A stretch of DNA of 6,072 nt from the NCBI GenBank assembly GCA_031290205.1, contig JAITNZ010000226.1, forward strand, positions 1-6,072, given 5' to 3'. Numbering within the stretch: the stretch's first letter is position 1; each line of letters begins with the position of its first letter. This DNA comes from Spirochaetaceae bacterium (lineage in GTDB: Bacteria; Spirochaetota; Spirochaetia; Treponematales; Breznakiellaceae). Below are positions 1 through 5,167 of the stretch, one piece after another. The notes beneath the pieces were generated by a model that saw only the letters and a list, made by a program, of their open reading frames with translations, was not told the origin of the DNA and did no database searches. Both the position numbers and the translations under genes were made by a program.

Positions 1-116
1 GCCTCTACGAATGCCGCTGGATAAACGCCCTACGGGCGCGGCGGCTGGGCGGGGCGGCGCCCCGCAGAGGGGGTAGGGCGCAACGCAGTGCGCCCGTAGG
101 GGGAGACTTCCCCCTC
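1..116 (+). repeat. GC-rich multi-hairpin repeat element, copy 1
   Basis: This copy matches 5916-6031 on the opposite strand over 116 bases with no indel and only five differences (at 77, 85, 86, 87 and 94). It can fold into a chain of hairpins: 26-30/34-38 (CGCCC/GGGCG), 49-55/59-65 (GCGGGGC/GCCCCGC), 76-82/89-95 (GGGCGCA/TGCGCCC, the variable one) and 98-104/109-115 (AGGGGGA/TCCCCCT, loop GACT). The run GAGGGGG at 67-73 could also pair with CCCCCTC at 110-116, enclosing the variable hairpin and competing with the last stem. The element ends 33 bp before the TPR start codon. Similarity stops at about 116-119, and the left boundary may lie outside the window. No transposase is present, so a MITE/REP-like dispersed element is an inference. 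Confidence 0.9.
76..95 (+). other. Variable hairpin within repeat copy 1
   Basis: A perfect 7-bp stem, GGGCGCA (76-82) with TGCGCCC (89-95), closes the loop ACGCAG (83-88). In the other copy (5937-5956, read on the - strand) the stem is GCGCGCA/TGCGCGC and the loop ACAACG. Stem positions 77 and 94 pair with each other and have both changed, G:C to C:G, so pairing is kept. All differences between the two repeats lie here. The first base of the hairpin is also the G of a TAG stop in the one reading frame that runs through the element. Confidence 0.85.
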
Positions 117-122
117 CTCCAC

Positions 123-128
123 TATACT
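123..128 (+). promoter_or_regulatory. Possible -10 box for the TPR gene
   Basis: TATACT lies just downstream of the repeat and 22 bp before the ATG at 150. A -35 at 17-bp spacing would fall in the poly-G part of the repeat (about 100-105), where no TTGACA-like sequence is seen. Low confidence. Confidence 0.3.
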
Positions 129-149
129 CTTCGGCAAAAAAATCCGATA

Positions 150-1331
150 ATGATAAGGATGAGTGCTATTTCCCCGCGATTACCTTTTATACACGCTTTT
201 CTGCTCGTGTTTCTCTTTTTAAGCGTCGTGAACGCGCTTTTTTCACAGACGCGGAATCAGACGCAGCGGGGGAGGATGCCGACTTTCGAGGCGGAAACGC
301 CGTATTGGTATACTATGGAAGAGGGGAAAAAGTTCTTCCGCGAGGGCGATTACGGGCAGGCGCTCCGTTACTTCGAGGATGCCCGCAATGAACGGCGGCG
401 TATATGGACGCGCTGGGAGACGACCTTTATCTCGCTCTTGTCGATTCACGATGTGCGCCGTTTTGGCGACTCGCTCGACTTTGTCGAAACGTACATCAAT
501 GACCGCAATCAGTTTGACGCGGCGGCGGCGCTTGCCGAACTGGTCTACCATCTGGGGCGAGGCGCGTTGCAAAATTCGGCACAGACGACGTTAACTCTTT
601 TTACGCTGATGAAAGAGTATCCCGAAGCGGAGTATTGGATCGGCGAAGTCTACCGGCTTGAAGGTGAACGGGATATAGCCCTCGACCAGTATCGTAAGGC
701 GCTTGCCCCCCACCCCGAAGAGCGCAGCCCCGATTGGAAAAACGACATCCTCTATAAAATTGCCGAGCTCGGCGCAACCGGACAGCGCTATAACGAAATG
801 GAACGGGCGCTCCTCGAAGTACTTAAGGACGATACGCTCTGGCAAGAGTCCGAAAACTTTGTCCGCAATGCGATGGCGCAAACCTTGAACAACGAGGGGA
901 TAAACCAATTCCTCACGATGTTCAGGCACGATAACGGGAAGACCGAAAAGGCACACCGTTTGCTAGGACACTATTACTATATTTCGGGACGCTATAATCT
1001 TGCCGAAGCCCAGCTGATGTTCGCCGCGCTGAACACCAACACGGTGGTGATTGCCGAGGCTATCCGCAAACGATTTGATTTTACGTTCACCACCCTCGAT
1101 GATCTGATGCGCGAAATCGAACGAAGACCGGATATCCAGAAATACATGGCGGGCGCCGATTATTTCAAGACGCTTTACTACCTTGCCGCATCTCTTTATG
1201 CGAACGGCAAAGCGGCTCCCGCACGGGACTTATGGACATTCGTATCAAAACAGCGCGGTGGTGAATGGACGCTCCGCTCGCAAAACCAACTCCGCAGTCC
1301 CTTCATCGAAGCACCGGTAGCAATGCCATAA
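150..1331 (+). CDS. Secreted TPR-repeat protein of unknown function
   Basis: A 393-residue protein. Residues 11-30 form a hydrophobic signal segment after a short positive N-terminus, with VNA/LFSQ as a plausible cleavage zone. There is no lipobox Cys, so a soluble periplasmic or surface location is inferred. The rest is alpha-helical with TPR-like units: about 55-86 (EEGKKFFREGDYGQALRYF), 160-190 (WIGEVYRLEGERDIALDQY), 200-226, 267-296 (LLGHYYYISGRYNLAEAQL) and 338-368 (YYLAASLYANGKAAPARDL). These match the TPR pattern W-LG-Y-A-F-A-P loosely and suggest a protein-protein interaction scaffold. No enzymatic motif is seen. The start is ambiguous: ATG 150 or ATG 159, neither with a convincing Shine-Dalgarno. 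It is followed by a long intergenic region, so it is probably monocistronic at its 3' end. It cannot be assigned to a named family. Confidence 0.85.
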   Translation: MIRMSAISPRLPFIHAFLLVFLFLSVVNALFSQTRNQTQRGRMPTFEAETPYWYTMEEGKKFFREGDYGQALRYFEDARNERRRIWTRWETTFISLLSIHDVRRFGDSLDFVETYINDRNQFDAAAALAELVYHLGRGALQNSAQTTLTLFTLMKEYPEAEYWIGEVYRLEGERDIALDQYRKALAPHPEERSPDWKNDILYKIAELGATGQRYNEMERALLEVLKDDTLWQESENFVRNAMAQTLNNEGINQFLTMFRHDNGKTEKAHRLLGHYYYISGRYNLAEAQLMFAALNTNTVVIAEAIRKRFDFTFTTLDDLMREIERRPDIQKYMAGADYFKTLYYLAASLYANGKAAPARDLWTFVSKQRGGEWTLRSQNQLRSPFIEAPVAMP

Positions 1332-1339
1332 CGGGGAAT

Positions 1340-1350
1340 GGGGGGGGGGG
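1340..1350 (+). repeat. Poly-G tract (G11)
   Basis: Eleven consecutive G residues begin 9 bp after the TPR stop codon, with a second G6 run at 1383-1388. Long poly-G tracts are known to vary in length by slippage in Treponema. This one is intergenic, so any effect would be on transcription or transcript ends. Confidence 0.9.
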
Positions 1351-1400
1351 CAGACCCTGCTGTTCATAAGGCGCCGTCTGTTGGGGGGCTAATAAGGGGG

Positions 1401-1406
1401 TATAAT
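1401..1406 (+). promoter_or_regulatory. TATAAT -10 box candidate upstream of small ORF/bioY operon
   Basis: A perfect TATAAT lies in the gap. The -35 at 17-bp spacing (1378-1383, CTGTTG) is poor. Transcription would start near 1413, directly at the Shine-Dalgarno of the small ORF, giving either a near-leaderless small mRNA or a leader of about 330 nt for bioY. No better promoter is seen closer to bioY. Confidence 0.35.
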
Positions 1407-1425
1407 ACAGTCTAGGAGGCAAAAA

Positions 1426-1578
1426 ATGGACGAAAGTCCATTATCAATAAACGGGAAATATACTTATTTTCGTATTGAAGATTTCTCATTGAAGTCTTTA
1501 CTTATGCGGGGGAACATATCCCCCGCACCCCTGTTTGAGCCGCCCCAAGTGGCGGGGTATCAGACCCCAAGTGGATGA
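1426..1578 (+). CDS. Possible small ORF (50 aa), leader peptide or spurious
   Basis: ATG at 1426 is preceded by AGGAGG (1414-1419) with 6-nt spacing, the best ribosome binding site in the window, and the frame runs 50 codons to TGA at 1576-1578. The product starts MDESPLSING and ends GYQTPSG, with no recognised domain, signal or membrane segment. The ATG lies inside a perfect 7-bp stem (1425-1431/1436-1442) with a GAAA tetraloop, which could control initiation. The second half runs through the hairpin-rich GC segment starting at 1505, where coding character is weak (Pro/Gly-rich). It could be a leader peptide for the bioY operon, a truncated gene whose tail comes from a repeat, or chance. An overlapping - strand frame (1502-1705) is equally unrecognised. 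Confidence 0.35.
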   Translation: MDESPLSINGKYTYFRIEDFSLKSLLMRGNISPAPLFEPPQVAGYQTPSG

Positions 1579-1623
1579 CGCCCTTTTCATACTGAAGGCA
1601 AAGGTAGAAAGCGCCTGAGGCGC
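1505..1623 (+). repeat. Candidate second structured repeat-like element
   Basis: A GC-rich, hairpin-dense block stands out from AT-rich flanks: a 9-bp stem (1505-1513/1519-1527, loop ACATA), then CCGCC/GGCGG (1540-1544/1551-1555) and GGGGT/ACCCC (1554-1558/1564-1568), which share bases 1554-1555, then GCGCC/GGCGC (1611-1615/1619-1623). Its style resembles the terminal repeats but it shares no obvious sequence with them. Only one copy is present here, so calling it a dispersed repeat is inference. Confidence 0.35.
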
Positions 1624-1730
1624 AATGAAAATTGATCTGCATAAAATACCCATTCGGGAATTGGTAAAGGCTATTGGGTGAAGAATTCTGAAAACTAATG
1701 GGCAATAGTAAAACGTCGCTTGCGGCGAAT

Positions 1731-1736
1731 AAGGAG
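1731..1736 (+). promoter_or_regulatory. Ribosome binding site of bioY
   Basis: AAGGAG lies 8 nt before the ATG at 1745 and fixes that start. A small imperfect hairpin, CGTCG/CGGCG with loop CTTG (1713-1717/1722-1726), sits directly upstream. Confidence 0.75.
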
Positions 1737-1744
1737 ATAACTAT

Positions 1745-2362
1745 ATGGAAACAAGAAAAGCGCCGAAAGCGGCGTTGAGGAACAGGCGGGTGTTTACCGC
1801 GTTATTTGCCGCATTGATTGCGGTAAGCTGTATTGTTCAGCTTGCAGCCGGCCCCTTCGCCGTCGTGCCGCTCGTGCTGCAAAATATGATGGCGCTGCTC
1901 GCGGGCGGGCTGCTCGGCGGCTTGGGGGGGGCGGCTTCCGTCCTCCTGTTCGTGGTGGCGGGCGCACTCGGGCTCCCCGTCTATGCAGGTGGGCGCGGCG
2001 GAATCGCCATCCTCCTCGGTCCCACCGGCGGATTTTTAATCGGCTACCTGCTCGGCAGCCTCGTTATCGGTTTGCTGCTCGGCATCCCCTCGTGCACGGA
2101 AACAAAATCCATTGCACGCATCGTTAAAACCGCCGCCGCAGGGTTAGCCGGATTCCTAGCCGTCTACGTCCCCGGCTTATGCTGGTATGCGGCAAGCTAT
2201 GTGATGAAGCGGGACGGAAGCGGCTTTTCCGCCGCACTCGTGAAGGCGCTGCCCGAAGCGTTTCTGCCGTTCATCCCCGGCGACCTGGTAAAACTCGTCA
2301 TCTTCACGTTGCTCACGCTTGCCCTCCGCCCTATCGCCGCGCGGTATATCAATCCCGATTAG
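1745..2362 (+). CDS. bioY: BioY family biotin-binding S component of ECF transporter
   Basis: A 205-residue, strongly hydrophobic integral membrane protein that captures biotin for the energy-coupling factor transporter. It shows the family hallmarks: VPLVLQNM (41-48, the usual PxTLQ region), PVYAGGRGGIAIL then LGPTGGFLIGY (78-101), and the C-terminal FIPGDLVKLV (176-185). TM1 contains an AxxxA spacing (A22-A26), typical of the S-component face that contacts the T subunit. About six membrane helices are expected. AAGGAG at 1731 supports the start. It is the first gene of a bioY-ATPase-T operon, 17 bp ahead of the ATPase, which points to a dedicated (group I) module and not a shared ECF. A G8 run (1924-1931) encodes LGG in the loop between helices. 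No biotin biosynthesis gene is present in the window. Confidence 0.95.
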   Translation: METRKAPKAALRNRRVFTALFAALIAVSCIVQLAAGPFAVVPLVLQNMMALLAGGLLGGLGGAASVLLFVVAGALGLPVYAGGRGGIAILLGPTGGFLIGYLLGSLVIGLLLGIPSCTETKSIARIVKTAAAGLAGFLAVYVPGLCWYAASYVMKRDGSGFSAALVKALPEAFLPFIPGDLVKLVIFTLLTLALRPIAARYINPD

Positions 2363-2380
2363 ATACCAAGTAGATACCAA
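2360..2380 (+). repeat. 11-bp tandem duplication at the bioY/ATPase junction
   Basis: TAGATACCAA occurs at 2360-2369 and again at 2371-2380, separated by one G (period 11). The first copy includes the bioY TAG stop and the second ends on the A of the ATPase ATG. The 17-nt spacer is therefore mostly the duplication and contains no Shine-Dalgarno, so ATPase translation probably depends on coupling to bioY. Confidence 0.85.
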
Positions 2381-3132
2381 TGATAAGCGCGGTTTGCTTA
2401 CAGCATATCACCAAGACTTTTCGTATGAGCGACTATGCTGATAGCCAACAAGTACGCGGCGGGGCGTTTTATGCCCTCGATGATATTACGCTGAGTATCA
2501 TGCGGGGAAGCTGTACGGTGATTGCCGGGGCAAATGGTTCGGGAAAGAGCCTCCTGATGGCGATAATCGCAAAACTCGAAGAGCCAAGCTCCGGCGCCGT
2601 CGAGATTACCGGCAAGGTCGGGCTTGTTTTTCAAAATGCCGACAGCCAGATTTTGGGTGAAACGCCGCGCGAGGATATTGCGATTGGGGTGCGCGGTAAA
2701 AACATGACCAAGGCGGAGCGCGATACCATTGTGCAGTCGGCGCTTACCGAAACCGGTTTGAGCGCCAAAGCCGATTTCCCCTCACGCTTTCTTTCGGGTG
2801 GTGAAAAGCGCCGCCTTGCCGTCGCCGGAGTGCTTGCGATGAACGCCGATATTCTCATCTTTGATGAACCTTACGCTAACCTCGATTACAAAGGGGTCAG
2901 CTGCGTGAATACATTGCTCCTCCAGTTGCAGGCAAAACAGAAAACAATTATCATCCTCACGCATGAACTTGAAAAATGCTTGAAACTTGCCGGCAGCCTC
3001 GTCGTTCTGAAGCGGGGGAACATTGTTTTTAACGGAACGGCGCGTGAGGGTTTGCAAGAAAATCTTTTGCAGTGGGGGATACATAACCCGCTTGGTAGCT
3101 CAAACAGCATCGATGACCTGCTTTGGCTATGA
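2380..3132 (+). CDS. bioM: ECF transporter ATPase (A component), biotin module
   Basis: A 250-residue cytoplasmic ABC ATPase that hydrolyses ATP to drive biotin import with the adjacent T component and BioY. All core motifs are intact: Walker A GANGSGKS (50-57), Q-loop VFQN with Q85, signature LSGGEKRR (138-145), Walker B DILIFDEP (157-164) with catalytic E163, D-loop NLD (167-169) and H-loop H195. A short extra stretch (about 16-30) lies between the first beta strand and ALDDITL. The C-terminus is short, with no extra domain. The start at ATG 2380 gives a normal N-terminus (AVCLQHITKTF) but has no ribosome binding site. The stop (TGA 3130-3132) overlaps the next ATG. A single ATPase implies a homodimer. 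The symbol is assigned from operon context; sequence alone would say only ECF-type ATPase. Confidence 0.9.
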   Translation: MISAVCLQHITKTFRMSDYADSQQVRGGAFYALDDITLSIMRGSCTVIAGANGSGKSLLMAIIAKLEEPSSGAVEITGKVGLVFQNADSQILGETPREDIAIGVRGKNMTKAERDTIVQSALTETGLSAKADFPSRFLSGGEKRRLAVAGVLAMNADILIFDEPYANLDYKGVSCVNTLLLQLQAKQKTIIILTHELEKCLKLAGSLVVLKRGNIVFNGTAREGLQENLLQWGIHNPLGSSNSIDDLLWL

Positions 3133-3830
3133 AATCAAAGAATATAGTTTTCCGTTATAAAAAAGGAAAAACTTTTATATACCGTGTCCCTGCGCTTGTT
3201 AAATTGGTATTACTATTCCCGCTCGCTATCCTCATCATGTATATGGATATAACCAGTATACTGATAGGAATTGGCTGTATGGGTATCATAACGAGGATAT
3301 GCGGATTTTCTTTTTTAGAACAAATGAGCAACATAAAACCGGCGCTCTTTTACGGAGTATTTTTATACGGATTGGGGCTCATAGGAAAATTCATTGCGTT
3401 CATCCCACTCATCCCCCCCCCCCCCTCACTCTTCATTCCCAATGATGAGTATATCCTCTTGGTGTGCCGACTTCTCTTGGTCATGCAGCTTTCTGCGTTG
3501 TTTTTCAGGACAACAACATCAATAGAGATTAAAGATGCACTCTTCATGGTTGAAATAACAAGCCGCTCGCTGTTAAGAAAAATGCCCTTAGCACTGGGGA
3601 AAAATATTTCGCTTCGTGCGAGGCTCGCTCCCGCGCTTGCCCTCCTGCTCAGCTTTATTCCCGAAATCTTCGAGCTGTGGAATGCCCTCGATACTTCCTA
3701 CACCGCACGCTGCGGCAGGGGGGGGCTCAAAAAGATAAAGATTGTGCTCTTCGCATTACTCACGCTCTGTTTCCATTCTGCGGCAGAGCGGGCAAAGGCG
3801 CTAGAAGCGCGGGGCTTGGAGAGTGGGTGA
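3129..3830 (+). CDS. bioN: ECF transporter T component, biotin module
   Basis: A 233-residue membrane protein that couples the ATPase to BioY. Hydrophobic segments lie at about 22-38, 43-57, 73-95, 107-127, 166-181 and 204-216. The two coupling-helix motifs of EcfT/BioN proteins are recognisable: TARCGRGG (192-199, the usual ARG read here as GRG) and ALEARG (224-229), the latter only four residues from the end. ATG 3129 is preferred over the in-frame TTG at 3123 because it makes the classic ATGA overlap with the ATPase stop, implying translational coupling. Oddities are a C13 tract (3413-3425) encoding IPPPP at 95-99 in a loop between helices, and a G8 tract (3718-3725) within the first coupling motif. 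Either could shift the frame. The gene converges on the downstream - strand gene with a gap of 58 bp. Confidence 0.88.
   Translation: MKSKNIVFRYKKGKTFIYRVPALVKLVLLFPLAILIMYMDITSILIGIGCMGIITRICGFSFLEQMSNIKPALFYGVFLYGLGLIGKFIAFIPLIPPPPSLFIPNDEYILLVCRLLLVMQLSALFFRTTTSIEIKDALFMVEITSRSLLRKMPLALGKNISLRARLAPALALLLSFIPEIFELWNALDTSYTARCGRGGLKKIKIVLFALLTLCFHSAAERAKALEARGLESG
3413..3425 (+). repeat. Poly-C tract (C13) inside the T-component gene
   Basis: Thirteen consecutive C residues encode the third base of Ile95 plus four Pro codons. The current length keeps the gene open. One extra C would give a stop at TGA 3443-3445, and loss of one C a stop at TAG 3523-3525, both removing the coupling motifs. 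This is a candidate slipped-strand phase-variation site. Confidence 0.95.
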
Positions 3831-3838
3831 TGGGATTG

Positions 3839-3852
3839 CCGGAAACATCCGG
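3839..3852. terminator. Hairpin between convergent genes, possible terminator
   Basis: CCGGA (3839-3843) and TCCGG (3848-3852) pair around AACA. The stem can extend across an 8-nt bulge with GGTGA (3826-3830) and TCACC (3853-3857). TCACCC at 3864-3869 competes for the same partner. There is no strong T-run on either side, so this is a weak candidate for the only terminator between the two convergent operons. Confidence 0.3.
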
Positions 3853-3888
3853 TCACCGCCTGCTCACCCGGGCTGAGTTTAGTCTTGA

Positions 3889-5163
3889 CTATATCCGAGC
3901 CAGTGAGAGAAGCATCGTGTCGATATCGCCTTCCGTCGTTCCGCTTCCAAAACTGAAGCGAACGGCGCCGCTCGGGTAGGTTCCGGCAGTCATGTGTGCC
4001 AGCGGAGCGCAGTGCAAGCCGCTACGGGTAATGATGCCGTGCTTTTCAAACAGCTGCCTTGATAGGTCTCCGGCGTCATACCCTTCGACAACGATTGAAA
4101 CAAGCGCGACGCTACGCGCAGCATCGCCGGTTCCATATATCGTAATCTTCTTCATCGTCCGCAGCCCCGCAATAAAGCGCGCGGTGAGCTTACATTCATG
4201 TTCTCTTATTTTTTCGACGACGCCTCGCAAAATCTCCTCGATTGATACGGCAATGCCGAGAGCGCCAATCGTGTTTTGCGTGCCTGGCTCGAACTTATCC
4301 GGCAGGAATTCCGGCATATCGAGGGAGTCTGAGACACTGCCGGTGCCCCCCCGAATCCAAGGACGCATCGCGGCGGCGGCATCCTCCCCAATCACGAAGC
4401 CGCCTGAGCCGGCAAGTCCGCCGAGCCCCTTGTGCCCGGTAAACGCCATCACATCGCAGCAGCCTCCTAAGTCGGTCTCCGCCGCGCCTGGTCCGGCTCT
4501 TTCTGAGCCGCCGCTACCAGAGCCGCCGTCTTCTGACGCGCCGCCCTCTGCCTGAATCGCCCTTCGCTTATCGAATGCAAGGCTGGAAGCGCCTAAGGCG
4601 GACTTATCGAAGGCGATGCTGAAAGTGCCCGAGGCGGTTTGGGCGGCATCGAGGATAGTGCGGATGCCGTATTCGCGGGCGATAGTAAAGCATTCGGCGA
4701 CGGGCAATATTGTACCCAGTACATTTGAGGCGTGGGTCATCACGAGGAGCTTGGTATTTTTGCGGATAGCCTTGCGGACGGTTTGCGGATCGAGACTACC
4801 GTCCGGTTCACAGCGGAGCCAATCAAGCTCTATCGCGCCGCATTTTCGTAAGCACTCAAGCGGGCGTGCCGTTGCGTTATGTTCGACACTCGTTGCGAGC
4901 ACATGGTCTCCCGGACTCGCCAAGCCGTTTATTGCCATATTCAGCGACTGGGTAGCGCCGCTGGTGAGTATCACCCTGAGGGGGTCTGCCACCCCAAAGA
5001 GCTTTGCGACAGCCCGTCGCGCCCTAAGCGTTATTGCTCCTGCCTCCAGCCCTTCAAAATTGCGGGCGGCGTTCAGGTGAGCGGCGCTCACATAGTCGCG
5101 GAGCTCTTTAACCACAACGGGGGACAAAACATGCGTTGTGGCGGCATAATTTGCGTATATCAT
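3889..5163 (-). CDS. Class V aminotransferase, cysteine desulfurase family protein
   Basis: A 424-residue PLP enzyme of the cysteine desulfurase/selenocysteine lyase-like group, expected to release S or Se from Cys/Sec as a Cys-bound persulfide or selenide. Visible hallmarks: SGATQSLN (68-75), VEHNA with PLP-stacking H95, LDAAQ with D172 and Q175, FTGHKGL with Schiff-base K245, FEPGTQN (291-297) and SGLHCAPLAH with catalytic C385, followed by GAVRFSFG. The motif set resembles the subfamily of uncertain function typified by Enterococcus EF2568. The N-terminal DNAAT motif is altered to ANYAAT (4-9). Between Q175 and VMAFTGHK are 62 residues where about 15 are usual: a tandem 12-residue repeat (176-187, 188-199) and a Gly/Ser/Glu-rich linker (about 203-235). 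It begins 4 nt after the yedF stop without a clear Shine-Dalgarno, so the two are co-translated. Desulfurase versus selenocysteine lyase cannot be decided from sequence. Confidence 0.88.
   Translation of the reverse strand: MIYANYAATTHVLSPVVVKELRDYVSAAHLNAARNFEGLEAGAITLRARRAVAKLFGVADPLRVILTSGATQSLNMAINGLASPGDHVLATSVEHNATARPLECLRKCGAIELDWLRCEPDGSLDPQTVRKAIRKNTKLLVMTHASNVLGTILPVAECFTIAREYGIRTILDAAQTASGTFSIAFDKSALGASSLAFDKRRAIQAEGGASEDGGSGSGGSERAGPGAAETDLGGCCDVMAFTGHKGLGGLAGSGGFVIGEDAAAAMRPWIRGGTGSVSDSLDMPEFLPDKFEPGTQNTIGALGIAVSIEEILRGVVEKIREHECKLTARFIAGLRTMKKITIYGTGDAARSVALVSIVVEGYDAGDLSRQLFEKHGIITRSGLHCAPLAHMTAGTYPSGAVRFSFGSGTTEGDIDTMLLSLARI
4567..4638 (-). repeat. 36-bp imperfect tandem repeat within the desulfurase-like gene
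   Basis: Units 4567-4602 and 4603-4638 match at 28 of 36 bases and sit exactly in frame. They encode TASGTFSIAFDK (residues 176-187) and SALGASSLAFDK (188-199). The first protein unit corresponds to the normal family sequence after DAAQ, so the second is likely a duplication that began the expansion of this loop. Confidence 0.85.
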
Positions 5164-5167
5164 AGTG

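Larger units (their letters stand above)
1332..1744 (+). other. 413-bp intergenic region / possible bioY leader
   Basis: This gap holds a G11 tract (1340-1350), an inverted repeat CAGAC/GTCTG (1351-1355/1376-1380), a TATAAT (1401-1406), a 50-codon ORF (1426-1578) and a series of hairpins. The hairpins are: 1425-1431/1436-1442 with a GAAA tetraloop; 1505-1513/1519-1527, a perfect 9-bp stem; 1540-1544/1551-1555, whose right arm shares 1554-1555 with the next stem; 1554-1558/1564-1568; 1611-1615/1619-1623; and 1713-1717/1722-1726. CCCCAAGTGG occurs twice, at 1543-1552 and 1565-1574. CTATTG (1671-1676) and CAATAG (1703-1708) are inverted, while CCCATT (1649-1654) can pair with AATGGG (1697-1702). 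No known riboswitch consensus or BirA-type operator is recognised. The density of hairpins suggests a leader RNA or a second dispersed repeat. Confidence 0.5.

Noticed and set aside
3..149. The reading frame of the TPR gene stays open upstream through repeat copy 1 to the window edge.
   Set aside because: There is no start codon with a ribosome binding site, the composition is that of GC-rich repeat DNA, and a clear signal peptide begins at ATG 150/159.
1576..1598. UGA of the small ORF as a selenocysteine codon with a following hairpin.
   Set aside because: The downstream stem is short and bulged, lacks a recognisable SECIS apical loop, and the extension meets another TGA after about 20 codons.
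1502..1705. 67-codon - strand frame in the gap before bioY.
   Set aside because: It has no ribosome binding site, overlaps hairpin-rich DNA and has no recognisable domain, so it is treated as non-coding.
1661..1708. BirA or BioR operator upstream of bioY.
   Set aside because: The sequence has inverted and direct repeats (CTATTGGG, CTAATGGG) but neither the TTGTAAACC-type nor the TTATAGATAA-type consensus.
3123..3128. TTG start adding two residues to the T component.
   Set aside because: ATG 3129 forms the standard 4-bp ATGA overlap with the ATPase stop, and nothing supports the TTG.
3992..4555. 187-codon open frame on the + strand.
   Set aside because: It is antisense to the catalytic half of the desulfurase-like gene, has Ser/Pro-rich shadow composition and no family resemblance.
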